A DNA stretch of 64,000 bases from Tetrapyrgos nigripes (GCA_013368315.1 JAACJM010000022.1:496001-560000), one strand, 5' to 3'; counted from the stretch's first letter, positions 1 through 12,201 are shown. Notes: a model not told the origin generated them from the letters alone. Numbers and translations: made by a program.

Positions 1-1586
1 GCTGATCCACGCCATAATAGACGATTACGGTCTAGGTGGGCATTTCTTTGGAAGAAAAAAAGATGACAAAACCTCAACTAGGACTAGAAACTGTTCAGGA
101 ATATATGCACCATATCCGTTCGAATGCAGAAATGTCTGTGCGCAATCTACTTCGAGATGTTGCGAAGCGCGCCGGGACGAACGTCTTGTCCGCGGTGGAC
201 TATCTGGATGATGGCTCTCCAGTGAGTAGTACTCTGTTCAGTCAAATATCATATTTCTGAGTAACTTTGGTGCTGTAGATACAGTTGAAGGTAGAAATCA
301 ATGAAGAAGACGGGTCCGCTGTGCTGGATTTCGATGGTACAGGTTGTGAAGTCCGCGGAAATCTAAACGCGCCCATTTCCGTAGTTCATTCAGCAGTCAT
401 ATACTGTATGAGGTCTATGCTTGATCTGGATATTCCATTGAATGCGGGCTGCCTGGTCCCGCTTGACAGTGAGTATTTGTTTGCTTGATAGCTTGATAGA
501 AAAATCTTGAAACTGATGCGACTCGTTTGCAGTCAGAATTCCCAAGAAATCGTTACTCTCTCCTTCCCGCACAGCTGCGGTATGCGGCGGAAATGTTCTA
601 ACCTCACAACGCATCGTTGATGTCGTCTTGAAGGCATTCCATGCGTGTGCGGCAAGTCAAGGATGTACAAAGTCAGTACACTTACCTATTTTTTTCTGAA
701 ATAGTTTTGACTTTTGCCCAGTAACTTGACTTTCGGCGCAGGAGGGAAGGACAAAGACGGAAAAGCCCTTCCCGGATGGGGATACTACGAGGTATTCGTC
801 TTCAGAGATGATATTTCAGCCCGTTCTAACGTCTTCTTTACCATCTGTGATTGGCACTCGATATAGACCATTGCTGGTGGCTCCGGCGCGGGACCTCACT
901 GGCATGGGACTGATGGCGTACGTGCGTATCTTCCATTCCTAAGTTTCCTGAAGCGCTCTCTGATAGTGAAAACAGACACACATATAACAAATACTCGGAT
1001 AGGAGACGTGGTGAGCTCAACGTAACGCAAAATGAGCAGAATCGTGATGATCTTTTACATACTTTAGGAAATACTCGAAAGAAGATATCCAGTCCTTCTG
1101 ACGCAGTTTGGACTACGAAATGGTTCTGCAGGGGTGGGGAAATGGCGCGGCGGAGAAGGTGTTGTTCGTGAGATAGAGTTCCTTGAGCCCATGCAGGTCT
1201 CAATCTTGTCCGAGGTAAGATTTAGCCTAATTGCTAAATTGCTCTGCTGACTTTCAGGATTACAGAGGAGAACCAGACAGCCTTATGGCATGGAAGGTGG
1301 TGGACCAGGTGCTCTTGGGCGTAATACATGGATCAAGCAACTAAGGAAAGAAGATGGGGATGTTGTTGAAGAGAACGATCTGGACGGTACAAGAGAGATC
1401 AATATCGGGGGCAAGGCGACCGTGTGGATGGGAAAAGGCGACCTTTTGCGTATTGAGACGCCTGGAGGTGGCGCTTGGGGAGCTCCCGACGGAAGTGGAT
1501 CAAGAATCCTTCAGGAAGATGGACGTCGCGCTTGGGAGCCACGAGGCTCATTCGCTGAAAGAGCAGCTGCTCAAGCAGCTTTCTGA
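1..1586 (+). CDS. 5-oxoprolinase (ATP-hydrolysing), C-terminal part
   Basis: This is the 3' part of a gene that starts outside the window. The family hydrolyses 5-oxo-L-proline to L-glutamate at the cost of ATP in the gamma-glutamyl (glutathione) cycle, in the cytosol. What is visible is the hydantoinase-B-like half: [18 protein letters not shown] near 100-165, then [19 protein letters not shown] near 370-420, [17 protein letters not shown] around 890-1010, and the glycine-rich end [12 protein letters not shown] and [10 protein letters not shown] near 1290-1475. Exons are separated by short GT-AG introns, for example 36-84, 903-972 and 1011-1067. Reading is collinear with the family and without stops after splicing. 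The stop is TGA at 1584-1586. The family protein is about 1,250-1,300 residues, so roughly the last 400 are here. A neighbouring repeat copies part of one of its introns (see findings). Confidence 0.93.
1016..1052 (+). repeat. Repeat copy A, inside an intron of 5-oxoprolinase
   Basis: CTCAACGTAACGCAAAATGA followed by GAATCGTGATGATC lies within the intron at 1011-1067. The same two blocks recur at 1688-1731, with one base changed in the second block and a different-length spacer. Seen directly in the sequence. Confidence 0.85.
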
Positions 1587-2403
1587 TCGATGTATATCGA
1601 ATGTATGATCAAGGATGTATTATACAATGGGTGTGTATGTTACTTGGAGATGAAGGAAGAATTCCGATATGATGGGCTGATGCTTCAACTCAACGTAACG
1701 CAAAATGAAAACATACCAGAATCGTGGTGATCATGAAGGCAGTGTGATTTCTTATTCGAACCTGTCATACGCTTCAATCTTCTGGGTAAGCTGGTGAAAT
1801 CTAGGGACCTATCCCGGAAAAGCTAGCGAGTGACGTGAAGAAGTCCCTGGCATCTTCAAAGCACGTTAGCTTCACTGCGGATTTACGATACAGGGGAGTT
1901 GATCATCATGATCATAAGCCACCCACCGCCTGCTCAAAAATGCCGCCTGGCATCGAAAGACTAGGACTTGTTTGCAGGCAGATCAATGCCTGTTCAGATT
2001 GGAAGGCCGAACTTGGAGATCCGCCGGAATAATTCCATCCAAAAAACTGAGTGATACGCCACTTGAAGGCGGTGGGTGATAATGAACCTCAATGAAGTTG
2101 ACAAAGGACAAAGAAGGTACAGGGGAAGATACCGAATGAGATCAGCAGTGCCGGCTTGGCCAGGGGTCAGGAAGACTCTAGACGAACTCTCGGGAAGGAC
2201 TCCCGCGTGCACAAATACGCAGCCGCAGCTTTCTCTGACCACTTATGGTTGCTAGTTAGGCTTCAGCAGGCGACAGTAGCGAGTTCAGAATGCGGAGAAT
2301 ATTGCAGAAATTTGTTTTTAAATACGCTTGTACCAGCATATACATAGAATATATATTTAGACAAAAGAACGCGCTGTATAGTGGCAGATTTCTTAGGCAG
2401 TGA
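1587..2403. other. Intergenic, convergent 3' flanks
   Basis: This stretch lies between the stop of 5-oxoprolinase and the stop of the DUF6533 gene on the other strand. I find no conserved reading frame. Short open frames at 1835-2032 and 1994-2242 have no recognisable content. It holds repeat copy B and presumably both 3' UTRs. Confidence 0.6.
1688..1731 (+). repeat. Repeat copy B, 3' of 5-oxoprolinase
   Basis: Second copy of the intron-borne repeat: CTCAACGTAACGCAAAATGA, a spacer of about ten bases, then GAATCGTGGTGATC. It lies about 100 bp after the stop codon, outside any gene that I can recognise. Confidence 0.8.
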
Positions 2404-4079
2404 CTAGTTCCCTTCAGCACATTCGCCAAACCATGATTGTATATCATTGCGGTCAGGGATCCGGGTGGTGGTATGACTGTGACGTGCTGCAAAATTCATT
2501 GACTCCAACGGACTTGTAGCTTCTGCCACATGAGACAAGTCTGATGTGGCAAGAGCTTGCCTTCTCAGCTGCAAGAGCAACTGAGATGTACCAATGGAGT
2601 GAATTACAGACTGGAAGCTATATAAATATTCGAGTAATTGAAGCACAAAAAATCTGAATCACTGAATAAGACTGACCTAAAGCTCAGATCTTGATATGGT
2701 CGAGCTTGCTTTTGAACAATTATGTTTGCAGCTGTACTGACTGTAATGCAAAATCATGACCCTCATTCATAAGCAATGTACAACATGCTCACCAAGGATA
2801 ACCACATTATAGGAGAGACCTTAAAGAAACGAATTAAATGCATTTCGAAGTGTTATTGAAGATCAAACACTTACCATCTCTGAAAAAGCTGGACACAAAG
2901 CTACTCATTCCAGCATCTCCACTCCCTACAGCAAAACACCAGGTTAGTTAGAATATAAAAACTTCTACTAGGGCTCACCCCAGATATGCTGCATGGCCTT
3001 ATATATTGTCAAGAAGGTGATGGCTATTACTTGAGATCAAATTCCAGACGTGCAGGACGACATCATCAGAACTTACCAGCTTCATATATAAGCAAATAGG
3101 CAAACATAATCACTATACCATCCCCTGTAGCAGAGTAATAGGGACAATATCCAAAAATTTTTAATGCTTCTGCTGAGAAATCTGGCAAAACGAGAAAACA
3201 ACTCAGAGGTGGAGAGGTATTTCACAATGATTTGTTATACTTACCAGAAACTTCATTGCTTATCTTTCGAAAGAAATAGATCGCCAGTGCTGGGGCTGGT
3301 ATTATAAATAGCACAAGTAATACTGCAAGGAGCTTCGATCTTCCCCAGAGCGCCCAGAGCCTTAAGCCTAAAATTACTGGTCGCATTTAAATGTAAATAT
3401 GCTTAGAAATTTCATTGCAAAATCAGAGAATTGACTCACTTTCAGCAAGGTAAAATTCAACCATGCTAATGACTAGTAGAGAAAATTCATCTTGATCAGA
3501 TCGCCCTTTAGCTAGTAGATTGTACCACGACTCACAGCTATTAGCCCTACTCAGCATCGTGCAACCATTGATTGACATGAAACGAGATCCATCCACTTTT
3601 CAAATAATCAGACGTGGGCCAACTATGAGCAGATATAATCAGACTTACGATAGAACCCTAACACCATTACTATGAATGCCAGATATCGAGTAAGGAAGAA
3701 GAGACTTTTCCCCAGATTCCATGGCGACTGCCAAACCAGCTGAACTTCCGATTCTTGTGAAGCTATTGAGACTTGACAATGATTTATTCTTATGGTCGCT
3801 GACTTACTCAGAGTGAGCAGATAATTGTACACCTATCAAAGCCAAGAAGCTATATAAGCATGTCCATCAGATTTCTGAGCAGACTTACGAGCGCCGTCAA
3901 AACCGCAGCTGGAGATTATAATGAATGAACAGTGCCAGAAATTGTCTCAAAGAAAGTACAAACCTTCACCATACTATCAGAGTTGTCTCAATAAGGTCTT
4001 TTATACTAGATAATGATAGACTCACCGACAGATTCTGCTCAGTCCGAATGAACGAGATAAGACTGGTAGGCGTTGACAT
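2404..4079 (-). CDS. DUF6533-domain integral membrane protein, 13 exons
   Basis: A heavily split gene recovered by hand splicing. The start ATG is at 4079 and the stop is at 2404. Exons 1-6 are 4079-4026, 3973-3964 (only 10 nt), 3908-3889, 3832-3808, 3762-3649 and 3595-3440; about seven more follow, each ending at GTAAGT/GTGAGT-type donors. Joined, the N-terminus reads MSTPTSLISFIRTEQNLSYG, then VYNYLLTLTSQESEVQLVW, SPWNLGKSLFFLTRYLAF, and later SLRLWALWGRSKLLAVLLV. That is the family pattern YDYLLTL..EV..VW...W..GK.LF.L.RYL. The C-terminal part FQSVIHSIGTSQLLLQLRR also matches the family. The product, roughly 340 residues, should cross the membrane about seven times. These proteins are common in Agaricomycetes and their function is unknown. 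It is tail-to-tail with 5-oxoprolinase. I am sure of the family and less sure of every small exon. Confidence 0.85.
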
Positions 4080-4349
4080 AGAAGTGAAGATGGAGGGCTA
4101 CGTGGATGATTGATTATTGACTTGATGATTTATATGTCTACCTTCAGTTCGAAATTAGTCACTATCGAATTACTATCACATCAGGCTGTTTGGAACTGAC
4201 AGATGGTATCAAAAAGAGGGCGCTGTGCGCAAAGGCTGGGAGAATTTCGAATCGGAGTCACGTTAGTGGAAAAGGCTGTACAGAGTCAATGTTGTTTTAC
4301 ATTCTATCGTGTTGCCTGGTCAACTCCATGTCCTAAATACTCGATACCT

Positions 4350-7300
4350 TTAGATATACCCTTCCTGCAAACCTGTAATGAGAACCTCATTCGAGAGGAC
4401 ACTCACATGCCCATCATCAACATGTATCACCTTCGCACTGGCAAAACATCTTCGAATCCCTAAATCCATCCATTTTTCCTTCTCTTCGCCGTCTAAGGAG
4501 CCTATCACGCCACGAGAAGCTACATATAGACTGACGGGAACGTTGATGGTTCTCAGCCAGTCCTCCAAAGTCTTCAAGATTCGCTCTCGGACATGGCCCT
4601 CCTGCCTCCCGTACACAGGAAAGCTCGCAATGAAATCAAGACATTCATCTGCGTAGTGCTTCATCGTCTCTGCAATCTGTATGTACGTCTCGGGTGCAGG
4701 GCGTCCCTGCCATGCATCCCGGAACACCTCCAAAATTTGTGTCCGGCCCTCTCGAGTTGCAGCATCATACAAAGATTGGATCATCCGTTCCTTGTATGCA
4801 TCACGAAAAGACTTATCTTTGATATCGAACTCTTCCGAATCTGATGCAGAGATTGCGCCCTTGATGCCAAACATGAATGAAGGGGAATGGTCGATGAGCG
4901 CCATTTGTGTCACATCTTCGCCATCTTTCAAGATCATTTCGGCGATTAGGAACGCAATGAGATGCGAGCCTGAGTAGGCAGCAAGACGGTACGGTCCATG
5001 GGGGCGTATTTCCTAGAGGTACACAGTATTTGAGGATTGTACCATACTGGGTAATTTCGAGACACACCTTGATTTTGACATAGTATTGCTGAGCGTGCTC
5101 ACGGAGGGTGTTTCGGCGCAGGTCAGGGGTGACCTGCACAAGCCAAAGCGCTGAACGAAACCTTTGCTGGAAGTGAATAAAGGAGCCGACACCACCATCG
5201 CCGCCTGTCCAAAGGGACCAAAGGGGTTTTGTCAAGTGACGCTAAATCATAAACGAACTGCGACCATACCGTGGATGACCATCAGAGGCGGTTCTCCATT
5301 ACCCTTCCTGATTTGAAGAATGGTTTCCCCTTCCTGTGCCAGTTTAGGCCACTGATAAAATCCTTCGGTTTCCTCCTCGTCCTCTCCGTCTTCCCGTCCA
5401 CTCAAACAATGGTCTCGGAAGTTTCGTGGGATATCGTACACAAAGTCGCTGAGAGCACTGATAGAAGGATGATCATAAACAAAGTTCGCTGGAAGAGCGC
5501 GAACAGCAGCCAGAGGCACTATTTTTGAATCTCGGAGTGCTCTTGTAATTGTGTTCCTAATATATGTCGCGGCCAAGCTAGAGCCAGTATGAGAATGCGT
5601 CGAGGTGGAATAGCCATGACTGAAATACGACTCACCTGTCAGCACCAACTCTGAACAGTTGGACGTCATCCTGCACCTCGAAGCCAAGGACATTATTCAC
5701 TACCTCTCGGACAAAAAGTAAGATGACAACTGTGTCCCATATAGAAGGCGCGCGAATGCCGTGTTGGGATGATTCTTCAAACGCTTGATATGCTGCCTCA
5801 ATCTCGTCTTCATAAGCATCCAACGTGAACTGACGTCGCGTTGTCCCTTTGGCAGTGAAGTAAACAGGCTTTGAAGGGTTCGTCACGACAATCAACTAGC
5901 AGATACTCGTCAGGGTTCATGCAATAATCACACACATGACAGCGACATACTTCTTTGAGGATCTTGGAATGTTGGGGTGCAAACTCGTTGGCACATTGCA
6001 CTGTTTCCCTAAAAGCAAAATCCCCAAATGAGCAAAAACGGACTCAGAGACAGGATGACAGACCATATCGCATTCCGGAATTCAGCTAGTTTCGTCAAAT
6101 CTGATGGGTCAAAGGCAAAGTCTTTCGAGGGCAGGACGAGTACACCAGCCTGGAACTTTGACCGACCGAACATAATAACAGTTTCTATCTTTTCGTCCTT
6201 TCGTAAAATTAACTCTGTAAGGGTGAAGACGGTTAGTACATTTCAGCTCGTAAACACAAGACGTACCGATGGGTACCGGATTGGTCTTCTCACCAGTCTC
6301 AAAGAAAATGTCAGACGCTCATCGCATTCGGATTGAGGTGGGCTAGCATACCGAGTGCATGATTTGTTCGTCTGATGAGAGATGTTTATGAGTCAAGAGG
6401 CGTGTCCAGATAAAGGTGGCCTACCAGCTCGTCCATAGATCTTAAACAGATTATGATTGTGTGGATGACGACGTAGAAGGTCCTTGGTATCGAAGGCAGG
6501 CTGGCCATCGATGACGGTATTTGAGATAGAGGGTGTATGCATCTCAGAGTGCTGCATATTGAAGTGTCAGCACATAAGGTACCAAGTTTGGTGTCTAAGT
6601 TACCTTAAATATCAGACGAAAGACATCATTTGTCCCCTTGACAGGAATCAAGACCGGGTTATAGCATGGTAATAACTTGTAGCTGCTGAATTTTACTGTC
6701 TCTCAGAAAAGATAAAGAATGATCCACGTACCGTGATGTACTCCCATCCTTCGACTGGAGGCTGCTCTACAAAGAGGAATTTGAATCAGTTGACTGGCGA
6801 GATCCTTAAGACCACCTACTCAGGAAGAAATTCGAAATTATTCCTGCTTCTGTCCTGTTGACTACGATTCAGCATTTGCAGCGGCAGAATAACATGAAGG
6901 GACTGACATTGCGTAAATGGCGATTAGAGAGACTCCTTCCTGAACGAGCATGTCTCCTACTATCGGAGAGAGTGGGCCACCGCCGTATCCCTAGCGAGAC
7001 AATTAAGTCGACAATACTCTATGAGCGTGACTGATACTTGCTACAGAGGTGAAGGATTTCAGAGCTTCAACTTTTGACGGGTCCTTCGCCCAAGCCTAGG
7101 AGAAGCAATAGTCAGCCAAATCGTGACCAGCAGAAAGACAAACTTTGGCTGACCTCCAGCATTGAAGGTACTGTCGATAAGATAGTACATCTCAATCTCA
7201 CTGCACCTTCGAGCACATTCTCTGGCGTTGGGACCACGGGCATGTCTTGAGGAGGGAAAACGGCAACAATGATTCCAGTCATAGCCTGTTGTTACACTAA

Positions 7301-8323
7301 GGAATTATGGAATTGTGCAAAATCTTGAGGCTGCCTACAGTGTTCATGATTTGACAGACACCCGCCATATCTATCACCAATAAGGTTGAGTATGTCTTGT
7401 AACCTGAGAGAGGCGACAACCCACGGAACATGGGGTAGCCCAGAATAGACACGACTTCACCACAAACGTCCCTATCGCTAAAATCTGGAAATGAAGCAGT
7501 TCGGTCAACAAGGAAGCAAATTTCACGGTGAAGTCGCGCACATGTAGATAGGCCCCATTCCAACAGACTGCGATGCGAAATCTTGATCGCTTTAGGGAAT
7601 GAAGATGTCCCTAAATGGGAAATATAACAAAGATCAGCACGTTGAAAGCTACGCCATATTCTTACCTGAAGAGTGCAGGCTGAGAGCAATGTCGTCTATA
7701 ACTATATGTTTAGGAGTGGCAGCTTCGATGCTCCCCGGTTTGAAAAAGTCACCGAAGACCGGTGTTTCTAGGGCTTTAGCATATCCTTCGTCGGTAGCGT
7801 CTAGTTGGGAATTTAGTTGTTTACATGCACTGACTGCCAAGTTCTGCATGACTGCATCTGGGCTCACAAAGACGTGTTTCGCATTGGTGGATTCCAGAAG
7901 ATGCGCGACTGCAATATCCGAATTTCGTATGGATATTGGGAATGGAGTATAACCAGCATGCATGATCCCGAGGATGAGTATCCAGTACGTGATTGGATCT
8001 ACCGACGCGTTAGTTGATGGTACACTAGACAGTAGACGCGAAGAGCACTGACCCAAAACTGCCAGAATTGCAACTGTACTCCCGTCGCGTTTGCCTTGAA
8101 CTCTCGTTTGCACAATTGTACTGGCCACCCGCGCAGCATGAACCGCGTCGCCCCAATTGATGGTCTTGACGCTGTCGTCGTCTATGTAACGAAACAGAGG
8201 ATGGTTTGTGCTGTTTTCGGCGTGAAAATCAAGTATATCCAAGAGATTATACGACCCGTCATGAGGAGGAGGCTTGAAGGTAAGAGAGTGGACTGCCTGT
8301 AACGTGCGAAACGGAATACCCAT
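4350..8323 (-). CDS. NRPS-like synthetase, domains A-T-TE
   Basis: A multi-exon gene for a single-module, non-canonical peptide-synthetase-like enzyme. The start ATG is at 8323 (MGIPFRTLQAVHSLTFKPPP) and the stop TAA ends at 4350. The adenylation domain comes first: the A3 core reads LHSSGTSSFPKAI across an intron near 7690-7640, followed by AVFPPQDMPVVPTPENV near 7250 and the STGEKTNP motif with preceding GRADEQIM in the 6.4-6.5 kb part. The thiolation domain shows GADSLAATYIRN across the intron at 5573-5633, with its phosphopantetheine serine. The thioesterase domain follows: HGPYRLAAYSGSH near 4980 supplies the likely nucleophile serine, IDHSPSF follows, and DDGHVSVL near 4400 supplies the histidine. 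Family knowledge: A-T-TE enzymes of basidiomycetes include quinone and furanone synthetases that dimerise aryl pyruvic acids. The substrate cannot be read from the sequence by eye. The nucleophile elbow is A-x-S-x-S rather than G-x-S-x-G. It shares a promoter region with the hydrolase at 8506. Confidence 0.85.
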
Positions 8324-8505
8324 CTTCAATCGGACGTCTCCCAAAAATCAGTGCTACTTATAGACCTGATTCTTCTCACTGCTAACGCCATCTCTTCGCC
8401 ATGATTGCCCTGTTCATGTGAGCCTCAGAGTTCTATCCATCATGATGTGATGTACCGCTGATATTGTCACTGGCAGGCGCTAACGGTTTGCAGAAGCTGA
8501 CTACT
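8324..8505. promoter_or_regulatory. Divergent promoter region, synthetase and hydrolase
   Basis: Only 182 bp separate the two divergent start codons (8323 on the minus strand, 8506 on the plus strand). Any shared control element for the pair must largely lie here. I do not recognise a specific binding site. Confidence 0.5.
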
Positions 8506-9787
8506 ATGGCCTCGTCACTCCCAACGATCTTCTCACCAAGCACATGCACCCGCAAAGGTCTCTGCCCTGTTACTTCCATTCGTCGCCAACAGAGTGCGAT
8601 AGAAAGTCACTCTCTGTACTTTGAACAACATGGAACCGGCCCAGAACGAATTATTTTCATTATGGGCCTCAACGCGTCCTCGTTTGCTTGGTCTCGTCAA
8701 GTTCAATATTTCGCCTCTCAGCCCAACTACTCTGTCCTCGTTGTGGACAATCGTGGTGTGGGAAATAGCGGAACCCCAAGAGGTCCTTATTCTACCAGTG
8801 GAATGGCGGAAGATGTCATTGTCTTGCTTGACTATGTCGGGTGGAAGGAACCTAGGTCCATCCATGTCGTGGCGTTATCTCTTGGAGGCATGATTGCTCA
8901 AGGTGTGTATCTCTTGTCTATTTCCTGTCTGTCCATTGCTCAATGACTCAACCCGTGCTCAGAATTGGCTACAAAAATCCCTGGCCGAATTATCTCTCTT
9001 CTTCTCGGTATAACTACTGCCGGTGGTCTCCCTTGGACAAATTTCCCTCCTGTGCGTCGTCACCCGGCTGCCTTTATGAACTCTTCTTGATCAGAAAACA
9101 GTGGAAAGGGGTCAAACTCCTCGCAAAATCAACATTCACTAAATCAATTGATGATAAGATACCCATTGTACACGAGATGGTATTTCCCACTTCATGGCTC
9201 GAAGAAGAATATCAAGAAGGGAGCATTACTGGAGTAGAACAAGTCGAAGACAGGAAAAGGACAAATCGGGAGGTGGAAACTGAGGTACTGCATCCTTACA
9301 TTCTGATTCTGCCATCACTCACTCATTGGATTGGCTGTTCACCAGCTCTACCACGCTGAGATACTCCTTACTCGTCCTCAGACCCTTTCCGGTTCTTTAT
9401 CCCAATTATACGCAGCCCTGACACACCGTGTATCCCCGGCACGGTTGGAGCAGATCTCGAAAAGTATACCCAAAATTATCATTCTTACTGGTGACGTGGA
9501 CCATCTTGTCAATCCTAAGAACTCATTCTATCTGAAGGTCGGTTGAAGACGCTCTGCATCCATCGCAAAAGTACTCATGTATATTCGTCTTTTATTTCCA
9601 GGACAAGATGAAGGAAGCCGAGTTGATACAGTGGAAAAACACAGGACATGGGTTACATTTCCAGAAAACGAGGGAATTTAATGCAGTGGTCGAAAGAATG
9701 GTGGAAGAAGGAAGAGAGGCAGTGAGCAGAGATCGAACAGTAGACAGCAGGACAGTAGGCGAGTCAACTGCGTTGGAGTCTATCTAG
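8506..9787 (+). CDS. alpha/beta-hydrolase fold protein
   Basis: The first ATG of the frame is at 8506 (MASSLPTIFSPSTCTRKGLC), and the stop TAG is at 9785-9787. The first intron is 8902-8961, the coding sequence continuing as ELATKIPGRIISLLLGITTA. Two more follow near 9283-9344 and 9539-9600. The fold's landmarks are visible: IIFIMGLNASSFAW as the oxyanion strand, VVDNRGVGNSGTPRGPYS, the nucleophile elbow VVALSLGGMIAQ with serine in the A-L-S-L-G form, an acid in TGDVDHLVNP, and the histidine in NTGHGLHFQ. The core resembles epoxide-hydrolase or esterase-like members, so the chemistry is open. It sits head-to-head with the NRPS-like gene and tail-to-tail with the P450, 87 bp apart, which suggests a role in the same pathway. 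Confidence 0.85.
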
Positions 9788-9873
9788 ATGTCCGTCGCTG
9801 AAGCTATATACACACGTCTAATACATTGCAGCCGGTGAAGGCACCAGATAAAAGACTCGTACATCGCAAACTC

Positions 9874-12201
9874 TCAATCCAAACCCAATACTTGAGCTAC
9901 CTTGGCGTGACGAGGTATCATCTGAATCCGAAATGGGACAGGCGATCTTCCCGACAAACCATCGTATTCCTTCAGGTCGATTGGCTCGTCGGGTATTTCC
10001 TCCATTCTGAATGCCCATAACATACGGACGATCACTGAACAGTCAAATTAGAATGTACATAACGATAGGACTGCAAGGTCAACTTGAGAAACATACCCAA
10101 GAATATTTCACGTTCAGCAACCCATATACCAGGGCAAATACGACGGCTTGAAAGAAATACTTCTGATTAGCTTCAAGTTCAAAAAAGCACGAGCGTACCC
10201 ACCCGATACCAAACATCCAATGATCTCTCTCCATGACATTCGGGAGGTTGGCGGATTCGGACGATAGCGTGGAATCGTTGAGATAACGGTCAGGCTGCAT
10301 GAGCCGTCAGTACAATGATGATTTCGAGCTGTGCATGACTCACGTTGAACTTGAAAGGATCTGGGTGCCTCTGGTGATCATGGTGCATCGTATACTTATG
10401 AAATACTTGATTGAGTCACTGCGATAGCACGGCGCACTTCACCCCAGCTTACCGTGTTCAAAATGAGCACCGTATCTTTAGGAATGAACTGTCCACGATA
10501 GGTGAAATCTTGCGTGCTGACGTGCGGATTCCCGAGCCAGAATGGATTATGGCAGCGTTCGACCTCCTGCGAGAGAATCAGAATTTGCGGTCAAGAGTTC
10601 TTGTTAGAGGCAAAATTAGGACCTTGATGATAGCACGGATGTAGGGGAGATTCTTCTCGTCATCCATAGTTGGCAGTCGGCTCCTTCCTACCACATTATC
10701 GAGTTCTGGCGTACAAAGAACACATCAGTAAATGACACTTGATGTGATAGTCTGACATCGTCTGATGTCCACACCTTGATGCGCTTTCTCTTGAATCTCA
10801 GGATGCGCAGGAATCAGCGCTGAGAACCATTGCATGATGGCTGCAATCTAGAAGCTGATATTAGCATGAGCACAAGATCAGAGAAAAGCGCCAAGGTTAC
10901 CGTTTCTACTCCACCTACCATAAAAGCCGAACACAGCATAGACATATCGAGATAATCCAGTTCTTCTTCGTCCTTAACTTGCAGAAGGTTTGTTACCAAA
11001 CAATCGGGAACGTGCTCGCCGTCTTTGATTCGAGTTGCAATATCGTCCACCATGCCACCATATGTTTCTACCAACTCTCGATGTAGTCGCTTTCCGCGTT
11101 CGACCATGCAGTTCGGAAGACGTTGTAGCAATGGGACAAAATCAGTCATATTAGAGACCGGACCTGTGCAGTTCCTGAACAGCAGAGTCAATAAGAGCAC
11201 AATACGGAATTCTTTTACTGACATGAACTCTCTGGAAAGCCTCAAAGCTTTGGCGACCAATGGATTGTCAATGCTGTCGGTACGCAGCCCGAAAGTGACG
11301 GTAAGCATGACATTAAGGCTGCAACGTCCTATATGGGGCTCTGAACTGTCTTTAGTGATAAACGTAGGCTGCAATCAGATAGCACTCACGAGGATTGATG
11401 GGAACACCACCATCTTTTCCGTACATTAAAAGTTCTTTGATGAGGACTGTGGCCTCGTAATCGAGAACGTGTGCGTAGCCATCTACAGCCCGAGGATTGA
11501 GAGCAGTCATGGCTAGACGACGATGCTTCCTCCTGTGAGTGGAACCAGAAATGTTTGTTAGTGTCCGCAAGGCAAATTTCATGGAAAAAGGTAAACTCAT
11601 ACCATCTGTTGTTGTAGGGCTATTTAGTTCCAGTTAAAGTATGTAACCTTTTAACGAAGATATTGTGATAGCACTCACCGTCACGGTAATACCTCGGCCA
11701 GCAAAAATCGTCTGATTTTTCAAGAACATTTCCTTTCGGGAAGAGAATATCGCTCCGTTGGTGACCATGAGATCCTGCGTATAATTGATGCCAATAAGTA
11801 TAGAACAGTGGAAGAGGACCCAATTGCTTACTTTCACGATCTGTGGATCAGATATCATCATAAAGAGTTGATTTCCTAGCCATAACGAGTAGATAGGTCC
11901 GAATCGTTTGGCCCAATAGTCTAGGGTCAGCTCGGGGTAGTGAGTAAGAAATGGGAAGGATCCTTAGGAACGTTTAGAAGGATGAATTGACTTCGATGAA
12001 GGTAAGTATCTCACCAAGTATTGGTAGACCAACAGGACCTGGAGGTATAGAGTTCCCATACTTATCCACGGGAAATCGGGTGAAGAATAAGACCCTCCAG
12101 ACCTTCGCGGAGACGAGGAGTACCGCAACAAGCAACGCAAAGACAAAGGTACGCTGGTAATTGTCCTGTTCAGAAAACGGAGTGAGGAGTGTTTTCAACA
12201 T
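9874..12201 (-). CDS. Cytochrome P450 monooxygenase
   Basis: The start ATG is at 12201 (MLKTLLTPFSEQDNYQ) and the stop TGA ends at 9874. An N-terminal membrane anchor (FVFALLVAVLLVSAKVW) is followed by the proline hinge IPPGPVGLPILGE. Downstream exons give HRRKHRRLAMTALNPRAVDG, the I-helix region AFMVGGVET near 10905, LPTMDDEKNLPYIRAIIKEV with the ExxR motif (EVER) split by an intron near 10590-10640, the FNPDRYL motif near 10285, and the haem loop FGIGRRICPGIWVAER joined across an intron near 10140-10200, which supplies the cysteine ligand. The protein ends RHAKVAQVLGLD. The length of about 520 residues is normal for a microsomal class II P450. It would need a P450 reductase encoded elsewhere. 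The substrate is unknown; position next to the synthetase and hydrolase suggests tailoring of their product. Confidence 0.93.

Noticed and set aside
2404..2646. Open frame considered as a separate small gene
   Set aside because: Its part from FQSVIHSIGTSQ onward is the last exon of the DUF6533 gene; the upstream part is intron.
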